Source: Rhizobium sp. P38BS-XIX
GTDB lineage: Bacteria; Pseudomonadota; Alphaproteobacteria; Rhizobiales; Rhizobiaceae
Assembly (NCBI RefSeq): GCF_012641435.1
Contig: NZ_JABAIJ010000002.1
Span: 543,722-607,721 of the forward strand
DNA: 64,000 nucleotides
Direction: 5' to 3'
Shown here: one piece after another, positions 28,778 to 38,052 of the stretch
Position numbering within the stretch: the first letter of the stretch is position 1
How the letters are laid out: each line of letters starts with the position of its first letter
The notes under the pieces: model-generated
Told to the model about the DNA's origin: nothing
The model's input: only the letters and a program-made list of their open reading frames with translations
The model's database searches: none
Program-made: the position numbers and the translations under genes

Positions 28778-29251
28778 TTAGGCTGCCTGCTGGGCTTCAA
28801 TCTGAGCGGGACGCGACGACGACAAAGCTTGCGAGCCCTGGATTGAAATCTTCCGCGGCTTCAAGGCCTCCGGGATCTCACGGACAAGTTCGATCGAGAG
28901 AAGGCCATTGTTCAGGCCCGCGGCGTTAACCCTGACATGATCGGCAAGTTCGAAGCGGTGCTCGAACGGTCGACCGGCAATTCCGCGATGCAGGTAGCCA
29001 TCATTGGCCGTGTCCTGCTTTTTGCCGGTGACGGTCAAAAGGTTCGACTGGAAGGTAATATCGAGATCATCCTGGGCAAACCCGGCCACTGCGATCGAGA
29101 TCCGGTAGCTGTCGTCGCCGGTCTTGACGATGTCATAGGGCGGCCAGTCGCTGATCGACCGGGCACGCTGAGCGTTCTCGAGAAGGTTGAAGACCCGATC
29201 AAAGCCGATGCTCGAGCGGAAAAGGGGTGCGTAATCGTAAGATGTTGCCAT
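28778..29251 (-). CDS. Hsp20/alpha-crystallin small heat-shock protein
   Basis: A 157-aa class A rhizobial small heat-shock protein, a chaperone that holds unfolding proteins. The N terminus (YDYAPLFRSSIGFDRVFNLL) is followed by the crystallin domain: PPYDIVKTGDDSYRISIAVA, then LLTVTGKK, LHRGIAGRPFEHRFELADHV, AAGLNNGLLSIELVREIPE and the IxI-like end KPRKISIQG. Two ATGs exist: 29257 is only 2 bases after the GGAGG, while 29251 is 8 bases away and is preferred. The leader resembles a ROSE RNA thermometer, so translation should rise when the leader melts at high temperature. Confidence 0.93.
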   Translation of the reverse strand: MATSYDYAPLFRSSIGFDRVFNLLENAQRARSISDWPPYDIVKTGDDSYRISIAVAGFAQDDLDITFQSNLLTVTGKKQDTANDGYLHRGIAGRPFEHRFELADHVRVNAAGLNNGLLSIELVREIPEALKPRKISIQGSQALSSSRPAQIEAQQAA

Positions 29252-29352
29252 AGCCATATCCTCCTTGAAGCAACATGGGAACGGAAGCGCCGAAAGGCGA
29301 CGCTCCCAGCAAAGCCAGCTCTGTTCGTAGCTGCTGGCGGTGAATGATTTTG
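29252..29352 (-). ncRNA. ROSE-type RNA thermometer in the Hsp20 leader
   Basis: Read on the minus strand, the leader forms successive hairpins. GCCAGC pairs with GCTGGC. A long stem GGAGCGTCGCC/GGCGCTTCC has a TTTC loop. A last hairpin places CCATGTTGCTTC against AAGGAGGATATGG. In it the conserved ROSE word TTGCT opposes the Shine-Dalgarno GGAGG, with the typical unpaired G. ROSE elements are known from rhizobial small heat-shock genes and block translation at low temperature. Size and position fit. This rests on manual pairing, not on a covariance search. Confidence 0.8.
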
Positions 29353-29730
29353 TTTCACGGATTTTCTGATTCAAGAGCCTACTGAAAAAAAATCAGAAAT
29401 TTTGCTGACCGAAATTTTGCTGGCAGGACGCGCTTATGCACCGCCGCGCTAGCCTAAGAGGCGACGCTTGACGCTGTGCTCCAATGGAGCAAGGAGTCAA
29501 ATTTGACAGTCTGGTTAGCAACGTTCTGGGTAGATTGGCGCAGGCTCGCCTTCTCGTAGCGGCAGCGGACAAGTCCTGCCATCATCGCAACCATCCCCTT
29601 CGTCGCTGCGCCTCATCCGCTGAGCCGCAATCGTATCATTCGCTCTTTATCGACTTTCGTCTCCGCATGCGATCAACACCACTCCCCGTTGGATAAGCGA
29701 AGCTTGACTCCACGATGATGCTTTGCGATC
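29353..29730. other. Intergenic stretch upstream of Hsp20 and chrB
   Basis: CTTGAA (29375-29370, minus) resembles a sigma-32 -35 element for the Hsp20 transcript. A 70-codon frame at 29484-29696 (plus) has no motif I recognise and is not claimed as a gene. Confidence 0.4.
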
Positions 29731-29875
29731 CTAACTTTATGGGGCAGCGATCGCCCCACGAGGCTACGGCCGAAGAATCGCGTCCTTAGACCCGCTGAGA
29801 CATGCCGGAAGCGAGGCCGAGGTTCTCGAAGGAGGTTTCGAGGCCTGGAGGAAGGCCGACGGTATTCTCGTTCCG

Positions 29876-30373
29876 GTGAATAGGATTCCGTCTCGAGACA
29901 AGCGGGGCCGCACGGTCTGGGTGACCCGCTCGCGCCCAAAGATCGACCGCATCGCCTGCCCGTGGCTGATCCGCCGTTTCGTCGATCCTTCCGCCGTCTT
30001 CCTCTTCGTGCCGGCTTCCGAGGTGTCGCTGGTCGGCGACCGCTTCGCTGCGACGCCCTTCGACGTCGAGGACGTGTTCTGGTCCCACCGAGGCGAACTC
30101 TGCACCTTCGACGTCATGGTCGAGGAATTCGGCCTGCAATCCGACCCTCTCCTCCATCTCGCAAAGATCGTAAGAGGCGCCGACACCGACCAGCCGGACC
30201 TTGCGCCGGAGGTGCCGGGCCTGCTGGCGGCCTCTCTCGGCCTGTCGCGCATGTACAACGACGATCTTGAACAACTGGAAGCGGGAATGACCCTTTACGA
30301 CGCCTTCTACCGATGGTGCCGGGATGCGACCGCCGAAACGCATAACTGGCCGAACGCCAGGGCGGGGCAATAA
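29876..30373 (+). CDS. chrB: ChrB-like chromate resistance protein, 5'-truncated fusion
   Basis: A 165-aa ChrB C-terminal-domain protein with TVWVTRSRPKIDRIACPWLI and RRFVDPSAVFLFVPASEV, then FDVMVEEFGL and a conserved ADTDQPDLAPEVPGLLA segment. ChrB proteins assist or regulate chromate efflux. The frame stays open upstream of GTG 29876 to about 29733. It encodes AEVLEGGFEAWRKADGILV, the C-terminal strand-helix of a rhodanese domain, but the catalytic-Cys part and a start codon are missing. The gene thus looks like a rhodanese-ChrB fusion that lost its 5' end; GTG 29876 may still allow expression. The chrA gene begins 1 base after its stop, so the two are translationally coupled. Confidence 0.75.
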   Translation: MNRIPSRDKRGRTVWVTRSRPKIDRIACPWLIRRFVDPSAVFLFVPASEVSLVGDRFAATPFDVEDVFWSHRGELCTFDVMVEEFGLQSDPLLHLAKIVRGADTDQPDLAPEVPGLLAASLGLSRMYNDDLEQLEAGMTLYDAFYRWCRDATAETHNWPNARAGQ

Positions 30374-30374
30374 C

Positions 30375-31784
30375 ATGGCGACCGTGATGAACGAGGAAAC
30401 AAAGACACCCGAAGCAGTCGAACACGGCCTGCCGTTCTCCGAGGCCGTCAAGGTTTGGGTACGGGTCGCCGCCCTGAGCTTCGGCGGCCCGGCAGGGCAG
30501 ATCGCGGTCATGCACCGGATCATCGTTGAGGAGAAGCGTTGGATCGGTGACGATCGTTTCCTCCACGCCTTGAATTACTGCACGCTTCTTCCAGGACCCG
30601 AAGCGCAGCAGCTCGCAGTCTATATCGGCTGGCTGCTTCACAAGACGAAAGGCGCGCTCGTCGCCGGCACCCTGTTCGTCCTGCCGGGTGCGATCGCGAT
30701 CATGGGCCTGAGCTGGATCTACGCGCTCTACGGCAACGTCGGCGCGGTGCAGGCGCTGTTTTTTGGCCTGAAGGCTGCGGTCCTCGCCATCGTGCTCGGC
30801 GCGGTCCTGCGCATCGGGAGCAGATCGCTGAAGAACAACGTCCTGATCGGGCTGGCGGCAGCCGCCTTCGTGGCGCTGGCCTTCTTCCAGGCCCCCTTCC
30901 CGCTGGTCGTGATTACCGCGGGACTGATCGGCTTCGTCGGCGGCAAGGCCGGTTGGAAGGCTTTCGCTCCTGGAGGCGGTCACGGGAATGCCGGCGGCAC
31001 GTACCTTGCCGACGCCGACAGCCTGCTCGGCGAGGGCATTCCCGAGCATACTCGTCCGAACGCGCGCTGGCTCCTGAAGGTCGCCGTCGTCGGCGCGATC
31101 GCCTGGTTCGGGCCGATCCTGCTGCTGTTCGTCTTCGTCGGGCAGCACAACGTCTTCTCGGACATCGCCGTCTTCTTCTCGAAGATGGCGATGGTGACCT
31201 TCGGCGGCGCTTATGCGGTCCTGTCCTACGTCGCCCAGGAAGCGGTCAACCACTATGGCTGGCTGAGACCGGGCGAGATGCTGGACGGCCTGGGTCTAGC
31301 CGAGACGACGCCCGGCCCTCTGATCATGGTTACGCAGTTCGTCGGTTTCTTGGGTGCCTATCGCTCGCCGGGCGGGATGTCGCCTCTGCTCGCCGGCACG
31401 CTCGGCGGCCTCCTCACGACCTGGGTCACCTTCGTTCCCTGCTTCCTATGGATCCTGCTCGGCGGGCCATTCATGGAGACGCTCCGCCGCAACAAGGCGC
31501 TGTCGTCCGCGCTGTCGGCCATCACAGCCGCCGTTGTCGGCATCATCCTCAATCTTGCCGTCTGGTTCGCTCTCCATGTCCTGTTCTCCGAGGTTCGAAA
31601 GGTCGAAGGCTTCGGGATGTCGGTGGACCTTCCCGTGCTGAGTTCGGTTAATTTGCCCGCGCTGGTTCTGACGGTTGCAGCCGTCATCGCCGTGTTCCGG
31701 TTCAAGGTCAGCATGCTCAGGGTACTGGCAGCCTGCGCCCTCGCCGGCTCTGCCTATGGCCTTGCGCTAGGACTCCATACATGA
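30375..31784 (+). CDS. chrA: ChrA chromate efflux transporter
   Basis: A 469-aa long-chain (two-domain) CHR-family inner-membrane transporter that exports chromate. The first half has VRVAALSFGGPAGQIAVMH and YCTLLPGPEAQQLAVYIGWL, both family hallmarks. The second half repeats them as MAMVTFGGAYAVLSYVAQEA and GLAETTPGPLIMVTQFVGFL. About ten to twelve membrane helices are evident. ATG 30375 is right after the chrB stop. A 36-codon frame overlaps its stop as ATGA. Confidence 0.93.
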   Translation: MATVMNEETKTPEAVEHGLPFSEAVKVWVRVAALSFGGPAGQIAVMHRIIVEEKRWIGDDRFLHALNYCTLLPGPEAQQLAVYIGWLLHKTKGALVAGTLFVLPGAIAIMGLSWIYALYGNVGAVQALFFGLKAAVLAIVLGAVLRIGSRSLKNNVLIGLAAAAFVALAFFQAPFPLVVITAGLIGFVGGKAGWKAFAPGGGHGNAGGTYLADADSLLGEGIPEHTRPNARWLLKVAVVGAIAWFGPILLLFVFVGQHNVFSDIAVFFSKMAMVTFGGAYAVLSYVAQEAVNHYGWLRPGEMLDGLGLAETTPGPLIMVTQFVGFLGAYRSPGGMSPLLAGTLGGLLTTWVTFVPCFLWILLGGPFMETLRRNKALSSALSAITAAVVGIILNLAVWFALHVLFSEVRKVEGFGMSVDLPVLSSVNLPALVLTVAAVIAVFRFKVSMLRVLAACALAGSAYGLALGLHT

Positions 31785-31891
31785 CCGAGATCGCTCGGAA
31801 AGGAGCGATCGTCTGGCGCGGCAACCGTGAAAAGATCACCGCGACGGCAAAAAGTAACCGCTCCCCGAAGATCTGCCAAGCTGCTCTCTAA
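31781..31891 (+). CDS. Small frame coupled to chrA, 36 aa
   Basis: ATG 31781 overlaps the chrA stop (ATGA), suggesting coupling. The peptide begins MTEIARKGAIVWRGNREKIT. KGAIVWRGN resembles the opening strand of OsmC-type peroxidases, so this may be the surviving 5' end of a truncated osmC-like gene. The match is short and the call is tentative. Confidence 0.3.
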   Translation: MTEIARKGAIVWRGNREKITATAKSNRSPKICQAAL

Positions 31892-31906
31892 GGTCCGCAT
31901 GCATCT

Positions 31907-33623
31907 CTAACGTCGCGTCGGCATCTTGAGGGTAAACCTTGTTCCCGTCTCGTCCGAAGACACGTCGATCGTTCCGCCATGAGCCGTGGCGATTTCCAGC
32001 GCGATGTAAAGACCGAGCCCGAGCCCGTGGCCGCCACGGGAGCCGTCTCCGCGCTTGAAGGGAAGAAACAAGCGCTGGATGTCATTCGCAGGGATCGGGG
32101 TGCCGCCGTTGAGCACCGATATCTCGATACCCTGCTCGCTCTGGTGGCCGCTAATCTCCACCGGCTGCTCCGCGACACCATGGCTGACAGCATTCGAAAC
32201 AAGGTTGGAGAACAACTGCGCGATCCGAGCCCGGTCCACGACTGCCGGCTGCGAAAATTTCAGCTCGAGACGGATGTCGCGGTGCGGATGGGCGGAACGG
32301 ATCTCGTCCACGACCACCTGCAGCGTCTCGGTCAGATCGGCTTCGTTCAGGTCTAGGAAAATGCCACCACCGAGGCGCGCCCGTGCCAGATCCATGATGT
32401 TGTCAACGAGACCGGTCATGCGGGAAATGCTGGCCTTCATCAGGTTCAAAACCAGGGGGCTTCAGCGGTCCAGCCTTCCTTGAGGAGACGGCTCGTCCCG
32501 GCGTCGACTGCCGCCAGCGGCTTGCGGAGGTCGTGACCGAGCACGGCAATGAACTGCTCGCGCAATTCGGATAGCTCGCGCTCGCACTGCAGCGACGCCT
32601 CGGTCTTACGCAGTCGGTCGGCGGCGTCCAGATGGTGGGCGATTAGCTCTGCGAATAGCTTGAACGTGCCGACCACCTGCGGGTTGTCAACCTTCGCCGG
32701 CTTCGGATCGATGGCACAGAGAGTTCCCCAGAAGGAGCCATCCGCCCGGATCACAGGCATAGAGATGTAGCTCCGCAGACCGTAGATGCGAGGCGTGTGA
32801 TGGTCCCGGTACAAATCGGAGGTCTGGGCGTCGTCGAACACGATAACCTGACGGTGGTCTCGTATTTCGTTACAAAGCGTGCTCTCGATCGGAAGCTCGT
32901 CGCCCGGATTCAAGCCGAATCCAACGTGGTCGAGCGAGCTGCAGGTGATCCAACGTGCCTCGGTAACCCGTGCGATAGCGGCGAAGCCCATTCCAGTCAT
33001 CCGCAACGCGACGTCCAGCATGGTTGGAACTGCCGCGATCCCAGCTACGGCGTCGATGTCCGACTGGTAGTCGTTGAGACTCTGGTCAACGAAAGCCGCA
33101 CGCTTCGCCAGCGCCTCTGTCTCTGCAAAACCGATATGTTCAGCCGCGGTCGCCGCAGCTTCCGCCAGTGCCTCCAGCGTCTCGATTTCCGACTGCGTCG
33201 GCTTGTAAGGCTTCGACCAATAGGCGCCGATCGCTCCAACAGGATCGTGCCTTCGAATAGGCGCCATCACGACGGCTCGCACGAATGTGCCCCGATAAAG
33301 CTCGGTCGGGATCCGTTCATCCTTGTCGATATCGGGCACGACGACCGTCTGCCTGTTGATCATCGACCATCCGGAAAGACAGGCGCGAATGGGAAACCTC
33401 TGTCCCTTCCAGAGAGGCCCGATAGCGTCCTCCTCCAAGTAATGGCAAAGGTCGCCATCTAGACGTATGACCGCTATTCCCTCACATCCTATGAGTGATC
33501 GGGCGCTCAACCGGATTGTAGCGATCACCTCGTCATGTTGCACGCACTGCAGATGGCGGATGTTGCGCTTTTCAGGCTGGCAAGCGGTGTCAGCGTTTCG
33601 GAGAGGTCGTCGATCAGCGCCAT
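31907..33623 (-). pseudogene. GAF-GAF sensor histidine kinase with two frameshifts
   Basis: The full protein would have about 571 aa. It starts at ATG 33623 (MALIDDLSETLTPLAS), then shifts frame around 33570 into EKRNIRHLQCVQHDEV. Two GAF domains follow (about residues 30-170 and 190-340; CLSGWSMINRQTVVVPDIDK and STLCNEIRDHRQVIVFDDAQ are typical). The HisKA segment is AVLGHDLRKPLAAVDAG with phospho-acceptor His. A second shift occurs at a run of five G (32455-32459, plus strand), after which NIMDLARARLGGG, LFSNLVSNAVSHG and GHGLGLGLYIA give the ATPase domain with N and G boxes. One extra base in the run would restore the frame, so a sequencing artefact is possible there. No response regulator gene is adjacent. 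Confidence 0.75.
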
Positions 33624-34318
33624 TGTCGTCCTTTCGGTGTGTGAGACGATGGCCTCATTCCAGGCTCCGAACTTTGCACAGATCCGCGGCTTTTGAAAGA
33701 AATGACTTAAGAAGATGTAGCCGAGTTTGCAAATGGGCCTAGAACGATCGGTTAGTCCCGCTTCTCGTTAGCGCCGCTATACCTTCATTTTCCGTTGATC
33801 GGCTGATAAGGATACGATTGTTTTGAAGTGCAAGAAGCTCTTCCATATGGCCTTTCAAAAGTCGGATACTATTCGTTTCGCAAGCGTCGCCCGGACAAGA
33901 CTAGCTGGGTGTTAACCTTACGCATATTCCAGTTTTGCCGCTTGCAATAAACTCGAGCGCGTTTTTTCATGCCGCTCGATGTTGCCTTCTGTCCGGCAAT
34001 GCCTCGGAACGAGGCCTACGGTCTCCTCTCACGAAAAACACAGAATACCAATCTTCGCCCCGGATTGGAAATATAATTCGTTTTAAACCATAGATTTTAT
34101 AGACAATATGTGACGTCCGCTCAAATGTTCGATGCGGATGGCTTTCACGATTGGCTCAAATCTCAGGGACGACATGCGGATATCAACCCATCCAGCATCG
34201 CAGCAGACGCAGCCCGCGCGCCAGCACTCGCGGGGCTGCCGTAGGCAGTCAGCGTGTGCGAATGGGGCCGAGCCGCTCGGCGCCACTTGCCTGCGTCGCG
34301 TTTCAAGAATGGGTGACC
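33624..34318. other. Intergenic region with structured leader
   Basis: Nearly 700 bases without a recognised gene. 34172-34318 is likely the 5' leader of the flavoprotein operon. It has a strong hairpin (GCAGCCCGCG pairing with CGCGGGGCTGC around 34210-34242), and ACCCAT near 34185 can pair with ATGGGT just before the start codon. A frame starting at ATG 34173 encodes a short Gln/Arg-rich stretch ending its first part in RQHSRGCR. The other ~500 bases show nothing. Confidence 0.4.
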
Positions 34319-35965
34319 ATGTTTCCAGAGCGTAATAAATTAACCGGTGGCGAGGCCCTTCATCTGCAAACGGACGTGCTGGTCATTGGCGGCGGCCCGG
34401 CTGGCGCATGGGCGGCACTGGCTGCGGCGGAAGCCGGGGCACGCGTCGTGCTGGCCGACAAAGGCTACCTGGGAACGAGCGGTGCGACGGCGCCTTCCAA
34501 CACCGGCACATGGTATGTTCCACCGGGTGAAGGCCGGCAGCAGGTCATTGAGCGCCGCTTTGAGCGAACCGGCGGACTTGCAGACCAACGCTGGATGCTG
34601 CGTTGTGTCGACGGCGCCTACGAAAACCTGCTGAAGCTATCGGAATGGGGCTATCCCTTTCCCAGCGAAGATGATGGCACGCTCTATATCGCCAACCTGC
34701 GTGGACCCGACTACATGGCCTTCATGCGCCGCCGCGTGCTGCTCTCAAAGGTCACCGTACTCGACCACCATCCGGCGCTGGAGCTTCTTTCGGATGGCGA
34801 AGCTGTCACCGGCGCGGCTGGTATCGACAGACAGCGCGGGCGCGACTGGCGCGTGGATGCCAAGGCTGTGGTTGTCGCGACCGGTGGCTGCGCTTTTGGC
34901 GAACGGATACTCGGAGCAACGACCCTAACCGGCGACGGATATCTCATGGCGGCAGAGGCAGGCGCCAGCCTTTCGGGAATGGAATTCACCGGCAAATACA
35001 CGATGGCGCCCCACGGCTCGTCCCTGAACAAGGGCCTACCTTTTCGATGGGCGACATTCTATCGCGAGGACGGCTCGCCGCTCGTCGACGGCAATGGCGA
35101 GCATCTGTCCAATGGGATCAGCGAGCGCGAGCGGGATATTGCCAAAGCGATGATTGACGCCCCTGTCTACGCCCGGCTGGACATGGCGGAGCCCGCGCTG
35201 CAGGACTGGTTGCGGCGGGGTCAGCCGAACTGTTTCACACCTTATGACCGAATGGGTATCGATCCGTTCAAGGATCTTTTTCGTGTGACCTTGAAGGCCG
35301 AAGGGACGGTGCGAGGAACGGGTGGCATCCGTATCGCCACCTCCGACTGCGGCACCGATGTGACGGGCCTATATGTCGCCGGCGATGCGGCCAGCCGCGA
35401 GAACCTGACTGGTGCAACGTCAGGCGGCGGCGGACCGAATTCCAGCTGGGCCATCGCCAGCGGCTGGTGGTCGGGCCAAGGCGCCGCGACATTTGCCAGA
35501 CGCGACGGACGCAAGTCGTTTCGCCATACATCTCGCGCGCTCGGCAGGGTCGGCTTGCGCCCGACAAGCCACGCGAGGCCCGATCTTCTGGCGAAGGACG
35601 TTGTCGATCGCGTGCGCGCGGAAGTCATTCCCCTGGAAAAGAATTACTTTCGCGACGGCAACCGGCTCGAAAGCAGTCGCCGCCGGTTGGAAAGCCTGTG
35701 GGCCGATGTGCGGGACCATCTTTCCGGTGAAGGCCAAGATCGGCTTCGCGCGCGCGAGGCTGCGAGCATTGCCGCGTCCGGGCGCTGGTCACTTTTGGCC
35801 GCGCTTTCGAGGCAGGAAAGCCGCGGATTGCATCGCCGCAGCGATTTGACGGCTAGCAATCCGAACTTCGTTCACCGGATTGTGCTGAGCGGAGTGGACG
35901 ACGTCGCCATAGGCCCTGATCCCGATCGGGCTCGCGGCCAGTCTCAAGGGGAGCTCGCGTCATGA
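34319..35965 (+). CDS. FAD-binding AprA/fumarate-reductase-like oxidoreductase
   Basis: A 548-aa soluble flavoprotein of the succinate dehydrogenase/fumarate reductase/APS reductase alpha superfamily. The dinucleotide motif DVLVIGGGPAGAWAALAAAE is at about residues 19-38, followed by GYLGTSGATAPSN. VVVATGGCAFGERI lies mid-protein, and GLYVAGDAASRENLTGATSG forms the second FAD-contact region. No membrane segment is seen. ATG 34319 was chosen because the open frame before it (to 34151) lies in the structured leader. It overlaps the ferredoxin gene by ATGA, so both are made together and probably form a complex in which electrons pass between FAD and Fe-S clusters. The substrate is unknown. The linked NitT/TauT importer points to a sulfonate or similar anion. 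Confidence 0.82.
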   Translation: MFPERNKLTGGEALHLQTDVLVIGGGPAGAWAALAAAEAGARVVLADKGYLGTSGATAPSNTGTWYVPPGEGRQQVIERRFERTGGLADQRWMLRCVDGAYENLLKLSEWGYPFPSEDDGTLYIANLRGPDYMAFMRRRVLLSKVTVLDHHPALELLSDGEAVTGAAGIDRQRGRDWRVDAKAVVVATGGCAFGERILGATTLTGDGYLMAAEAGASLSGMEFTGKYTMAPHGSSLNKGLPFRWATFYREDGSPLVDGNGEHLSNGISERERDIAKAMIDAPVYARLDMAEPALQDWLRRGQPNCFTPYDRMGIDPFKDLFRVTLKAEGTVRGTGGIRIATSDCGTDVTGLYVAGDAASRENLTGATSGGGGPNSSWAIASGWWSGQGAATFARRDGRKSFRHTSRALGRVGLRPTSHARPDLLAKDVVDRVRAEVIPLEKNYFRDGNRLESSRRRLESLWADVRDHLSGEGQDRLRAREAASIAASGRWSLLAALSRQESRGLHRRSDLTASNPNFVHRIVLSGVDDVAIGPDPDRARGQSQGELAS

Positions 35966-36288
35966 TCGAGATCGTGTCGGCAAATCGCTGTATCGAGTGC
36001 GACATCTGCGTGAAAGTCTGTCCGGCCGATGTTTTCGACAGGACGGACGGCATCCCCGTCATCGCCCGGCAGGACGATTGCCAGACTTGCTATCTTTGCG
36101 AAATCTACTGTCCGACCGATGCGCTCTATGTCGCCGAACAGGCGGATGGACCAACAGGCATCAGCGAAGCCGAGGTTCAAGACCGCGGCCTTTTTGGCAT
36201 TTACGCACGTGCACTCGGCTGGAAACGCGGCAAGCCCGCAGGCTCGCAATTTGATCCGACGCATCGGATCCGTGTCGCGCAAGTATAA
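35962..36288 (+). CDS. 2[4Fe-4S] ferredoxin (AprB-like)
   Basis: A 108-aa protein with two complete cluster motifs: CIECDICVKVCP (C-x2-C-x2-C-x3-C) and CQTCYLCEIYCP (same spacing). The remaining C-terminal part has no further cluster and ends in a polar tail. Its ATGA overlap with the flavoprotein gene and its size fit a dedicated electron-transfer partner, as AprB is to AprA. It is unlikely to be a general ferredoxin. Confidence 0.88.
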   Translation: MIEIVSANRCIECDICVKVCPADVFDRTDGIPVIARQDDCQTCYLCEIYCPTDALYVAEQADGPTGISEAEVQDRGLFGIYARALGWKRGKPAGSQFDPTHRIRVAQV

Positions 36289-36304
36289 TCACGGAGCTCG
36301 CTCA

Positions 36305-37141
36305 ATGGACCGTATTACCGTCACGGACGTACGCAAGACGTTCCAATTAAAGAATGGACAGAACGTCGTGATCGACGGCCGTCCGTCCGATCGGCTTACC
36401 GTTCTTAACGGCGTCGACCTGTCGATCCGCAAGGGTGAGTTTATCACGCTGGTCGGACCGAGCGGTAGCGGCAAATCAGTCTTGCTCGACATCATCGGCG
36501 GCCTGACGCAAGCCTCGGACGGTGTGGTTAGCCTTGATGGAAACATCATCGCCAAACCTGATCCGAAGACAGGGTATGTCTTTCAGCAATACGCGCTGTT
36601 TCCCTGGCGCACGGCACTTTCCAATATAGAGTACGCTCTCGAAGTGCGCGGCGTTGGAAAGCGCGAGCGCAATCAACGAGCGCGACATTTTCTGGCACTT
36701 TTCGGCCTTTCAGGCTTTGAGGATCGCTATCCGAACCAACTGTCAGGCGGCATGCAGCAGCGTGTCGCGATCGCCCGCGCGCTGGCAACCGAGCCGGAAG
36801 TCCTCTTGATGGATGAGCCCTTTGCGGCGCTCGATGCACAGACGCGCGACATCCTTCAGGGCGAGCTCCTCAAGATTTGGGAGAAGATCAAGACAACCGT
36901 GGTCTTCGTCACCCATTCCATCGATGAGGCGATTTTCCTCGCCGACCGCATCGTCATCATGACCGCGCGCCCCGGCCGTGTGAAGGAAATTATCGATATT
37001 GACCTGCCACGCCCACGCGATGCGGACATTCGTGCCTCAAGCGAATTCAATATTCATCGCGCACAGGTCTGGGAGGCGCTTCGCGACGAAGTCAGCAAGG
37101 CGCAACGCGACGGCGCTTTTTCATCGCCTTTGGCGCATTGA
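36305..37141 (+). CDS. NitT/TauT-type ABC ATPase
   Basis: A 278-aa ATPase of the nitrate/sulfonate/taurine class. Walker A is GPSGSGKSV, the Q-loop lies in YVFQQYALFPWRTAL, the signature is LSGGMQQRV, Walker B LLMDEPFAALD, and the H-loop lies in VVFVTHSIDEAIFLADR. ATG 36305 was chosen over an out-of-context upstream extension that overlaps the ferredoxin gene. It energises uptake together with the next two genes. Confidence 0.92.
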   Translation: MDRITVTDVRKTFQLKNGQNVVIDGRPSDRLTVLNGVDLSIRKGEFITLVGPSGSGKSVLLDIIGGLTQASDGVVSLDGNIIAKPDPKTGYVFQQYALFPWRTALSNIEYALEVRGVGKRERNQRARHFLALFGLSGFEDRYPNQLSGGMQQRVAIARALATEPEVLLMDEPFAALDAQTRDILQGELLKIWEKIKTTVVFVTHSIDEAIFLADRIVIMTARPGRVKEIIDIDLPRPRDADIRASSEFNIHRAQVWEALRDEVSKAQRDGAFSSPLAH

Positions 37142-37158
37142 TTTCGGGAGCAGGTATC

Positions 37159-38028
37159 ATGGCATATGTCACCAACAAGACAACGGCAGACACGGACCGG
37201 CTTTCGATCGGACGAACCGCATCTCGCCACAACTCCACCAAGAGGAATCGAGCCGACAGGCAGATACCGTCCTACCTCTACGGCGTGCCGCTCCTGATCG
37301 CGTTCTTCGGGTTATGGGAGATCGCGCCTCGGCTCGGATGGCTGAACCGGATTTTCTTCCCTCCCTTAAGTGAAGTCTGCGTGGCCTGGTATGCGATGCT
37401 GCTTGACGGCTCGCTTGTCGGCAATATCGGGATAAGTCTTGAACGTGCCGCGGCGGGCTTTATGCTTGCCGTTGTCGTGGCCATTCCGCTCGGCTTTATC
37501 ATGGGGCGCTATCCGACGTTTGAGAAGATATCGGACCTGCTTGTTCAGACCCTGCGCAACACCTCGCAATTCGCACTTCTGCCGGTCTTCATTCTTCTGC
37601 TTGGCATCGGCGAGGCTTCCAAGATCGCCATCACATTCTATTCCTCGATCTTCTTTCTGCTCGTCAATACGATATCGGGGGTCAAGTCGGTCGATCCACT
37701 CCTCGTCAAGGCGGCGCGATCGATGGGCACGTCCGATATCGACCTGTTTCGCAAAGTCATTCTGCCAGCCAGCATTCCGTCGATCGTCTCGGGCATGAAG
37801 CTCGCCGTAAAATCCTCTATTTTTGCGGTGATCGGCGCCGAGATGCTGGCGGCCAAATCGGGCCTCGGTTTTCTCATCCAGCAGTCGCAACTCATGATGC
37901 AAACGGCGGACATGTATGCGGGCATCCTGACAATGACCGGGATCGGTCTCTTCGTGAATTATCTTCTGGTTTGGTTCGAACGCTGGTCGACCGCATGGAA
38001 GAGCCATTCCGATCAATCGGGCTTCTGA
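37159..38028 (+). CDS. NitT/TauT-type ABC permease
   Basis: A 289-aa inner-membrane permease of the SsuC/TauC family. A polar N terminus of about 35 residues precedes six hydrophobic stretches. VDPLLVKAARSMGTSDIDLF is the ATPase-contact loop (EAA-like). A GAGCAGG ribosome site lies near ATG 37159. The single permease gene implies a homodimer, as usual for this class. Confidence 0.9.
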   Translation: MAYVTNKTTADTDRLSIGRTASRHNSTKRNRADRQIPSYLYGVPLLIAFFGLWEIAPRLGWLNRIFFPPLSEVCVAWYAMLLDGSLVGNIGISLERAAAGFMLAVVVAIPLGFIMGRYPTFEKISDLLVQTLRNTSQFALLPVFILLLGIGEASKIAITFYSSIFFLLVNTISGVKSVDPLLVKAARSMGTSDIDLFRKVILPASIPSIVSGMKLAVKSSIFAVIGAEMLAAKSGLGFLIQQSQLMMQTADMYAGILTMTGIGLFVNYLLVWFERWSTAWKSHSDQSGF

Positions 38029-38052
38029 TAACTTTCCAAAGGATACACCATC

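Noticed and set aside
30114..31253. Minus-strand open frame of 379 codons opposite chrB and chrA
   Set aside because: Low-complexity, Asp/Gly/Arg-rich shadow of two well-supported genes; no ribosome site or motif.
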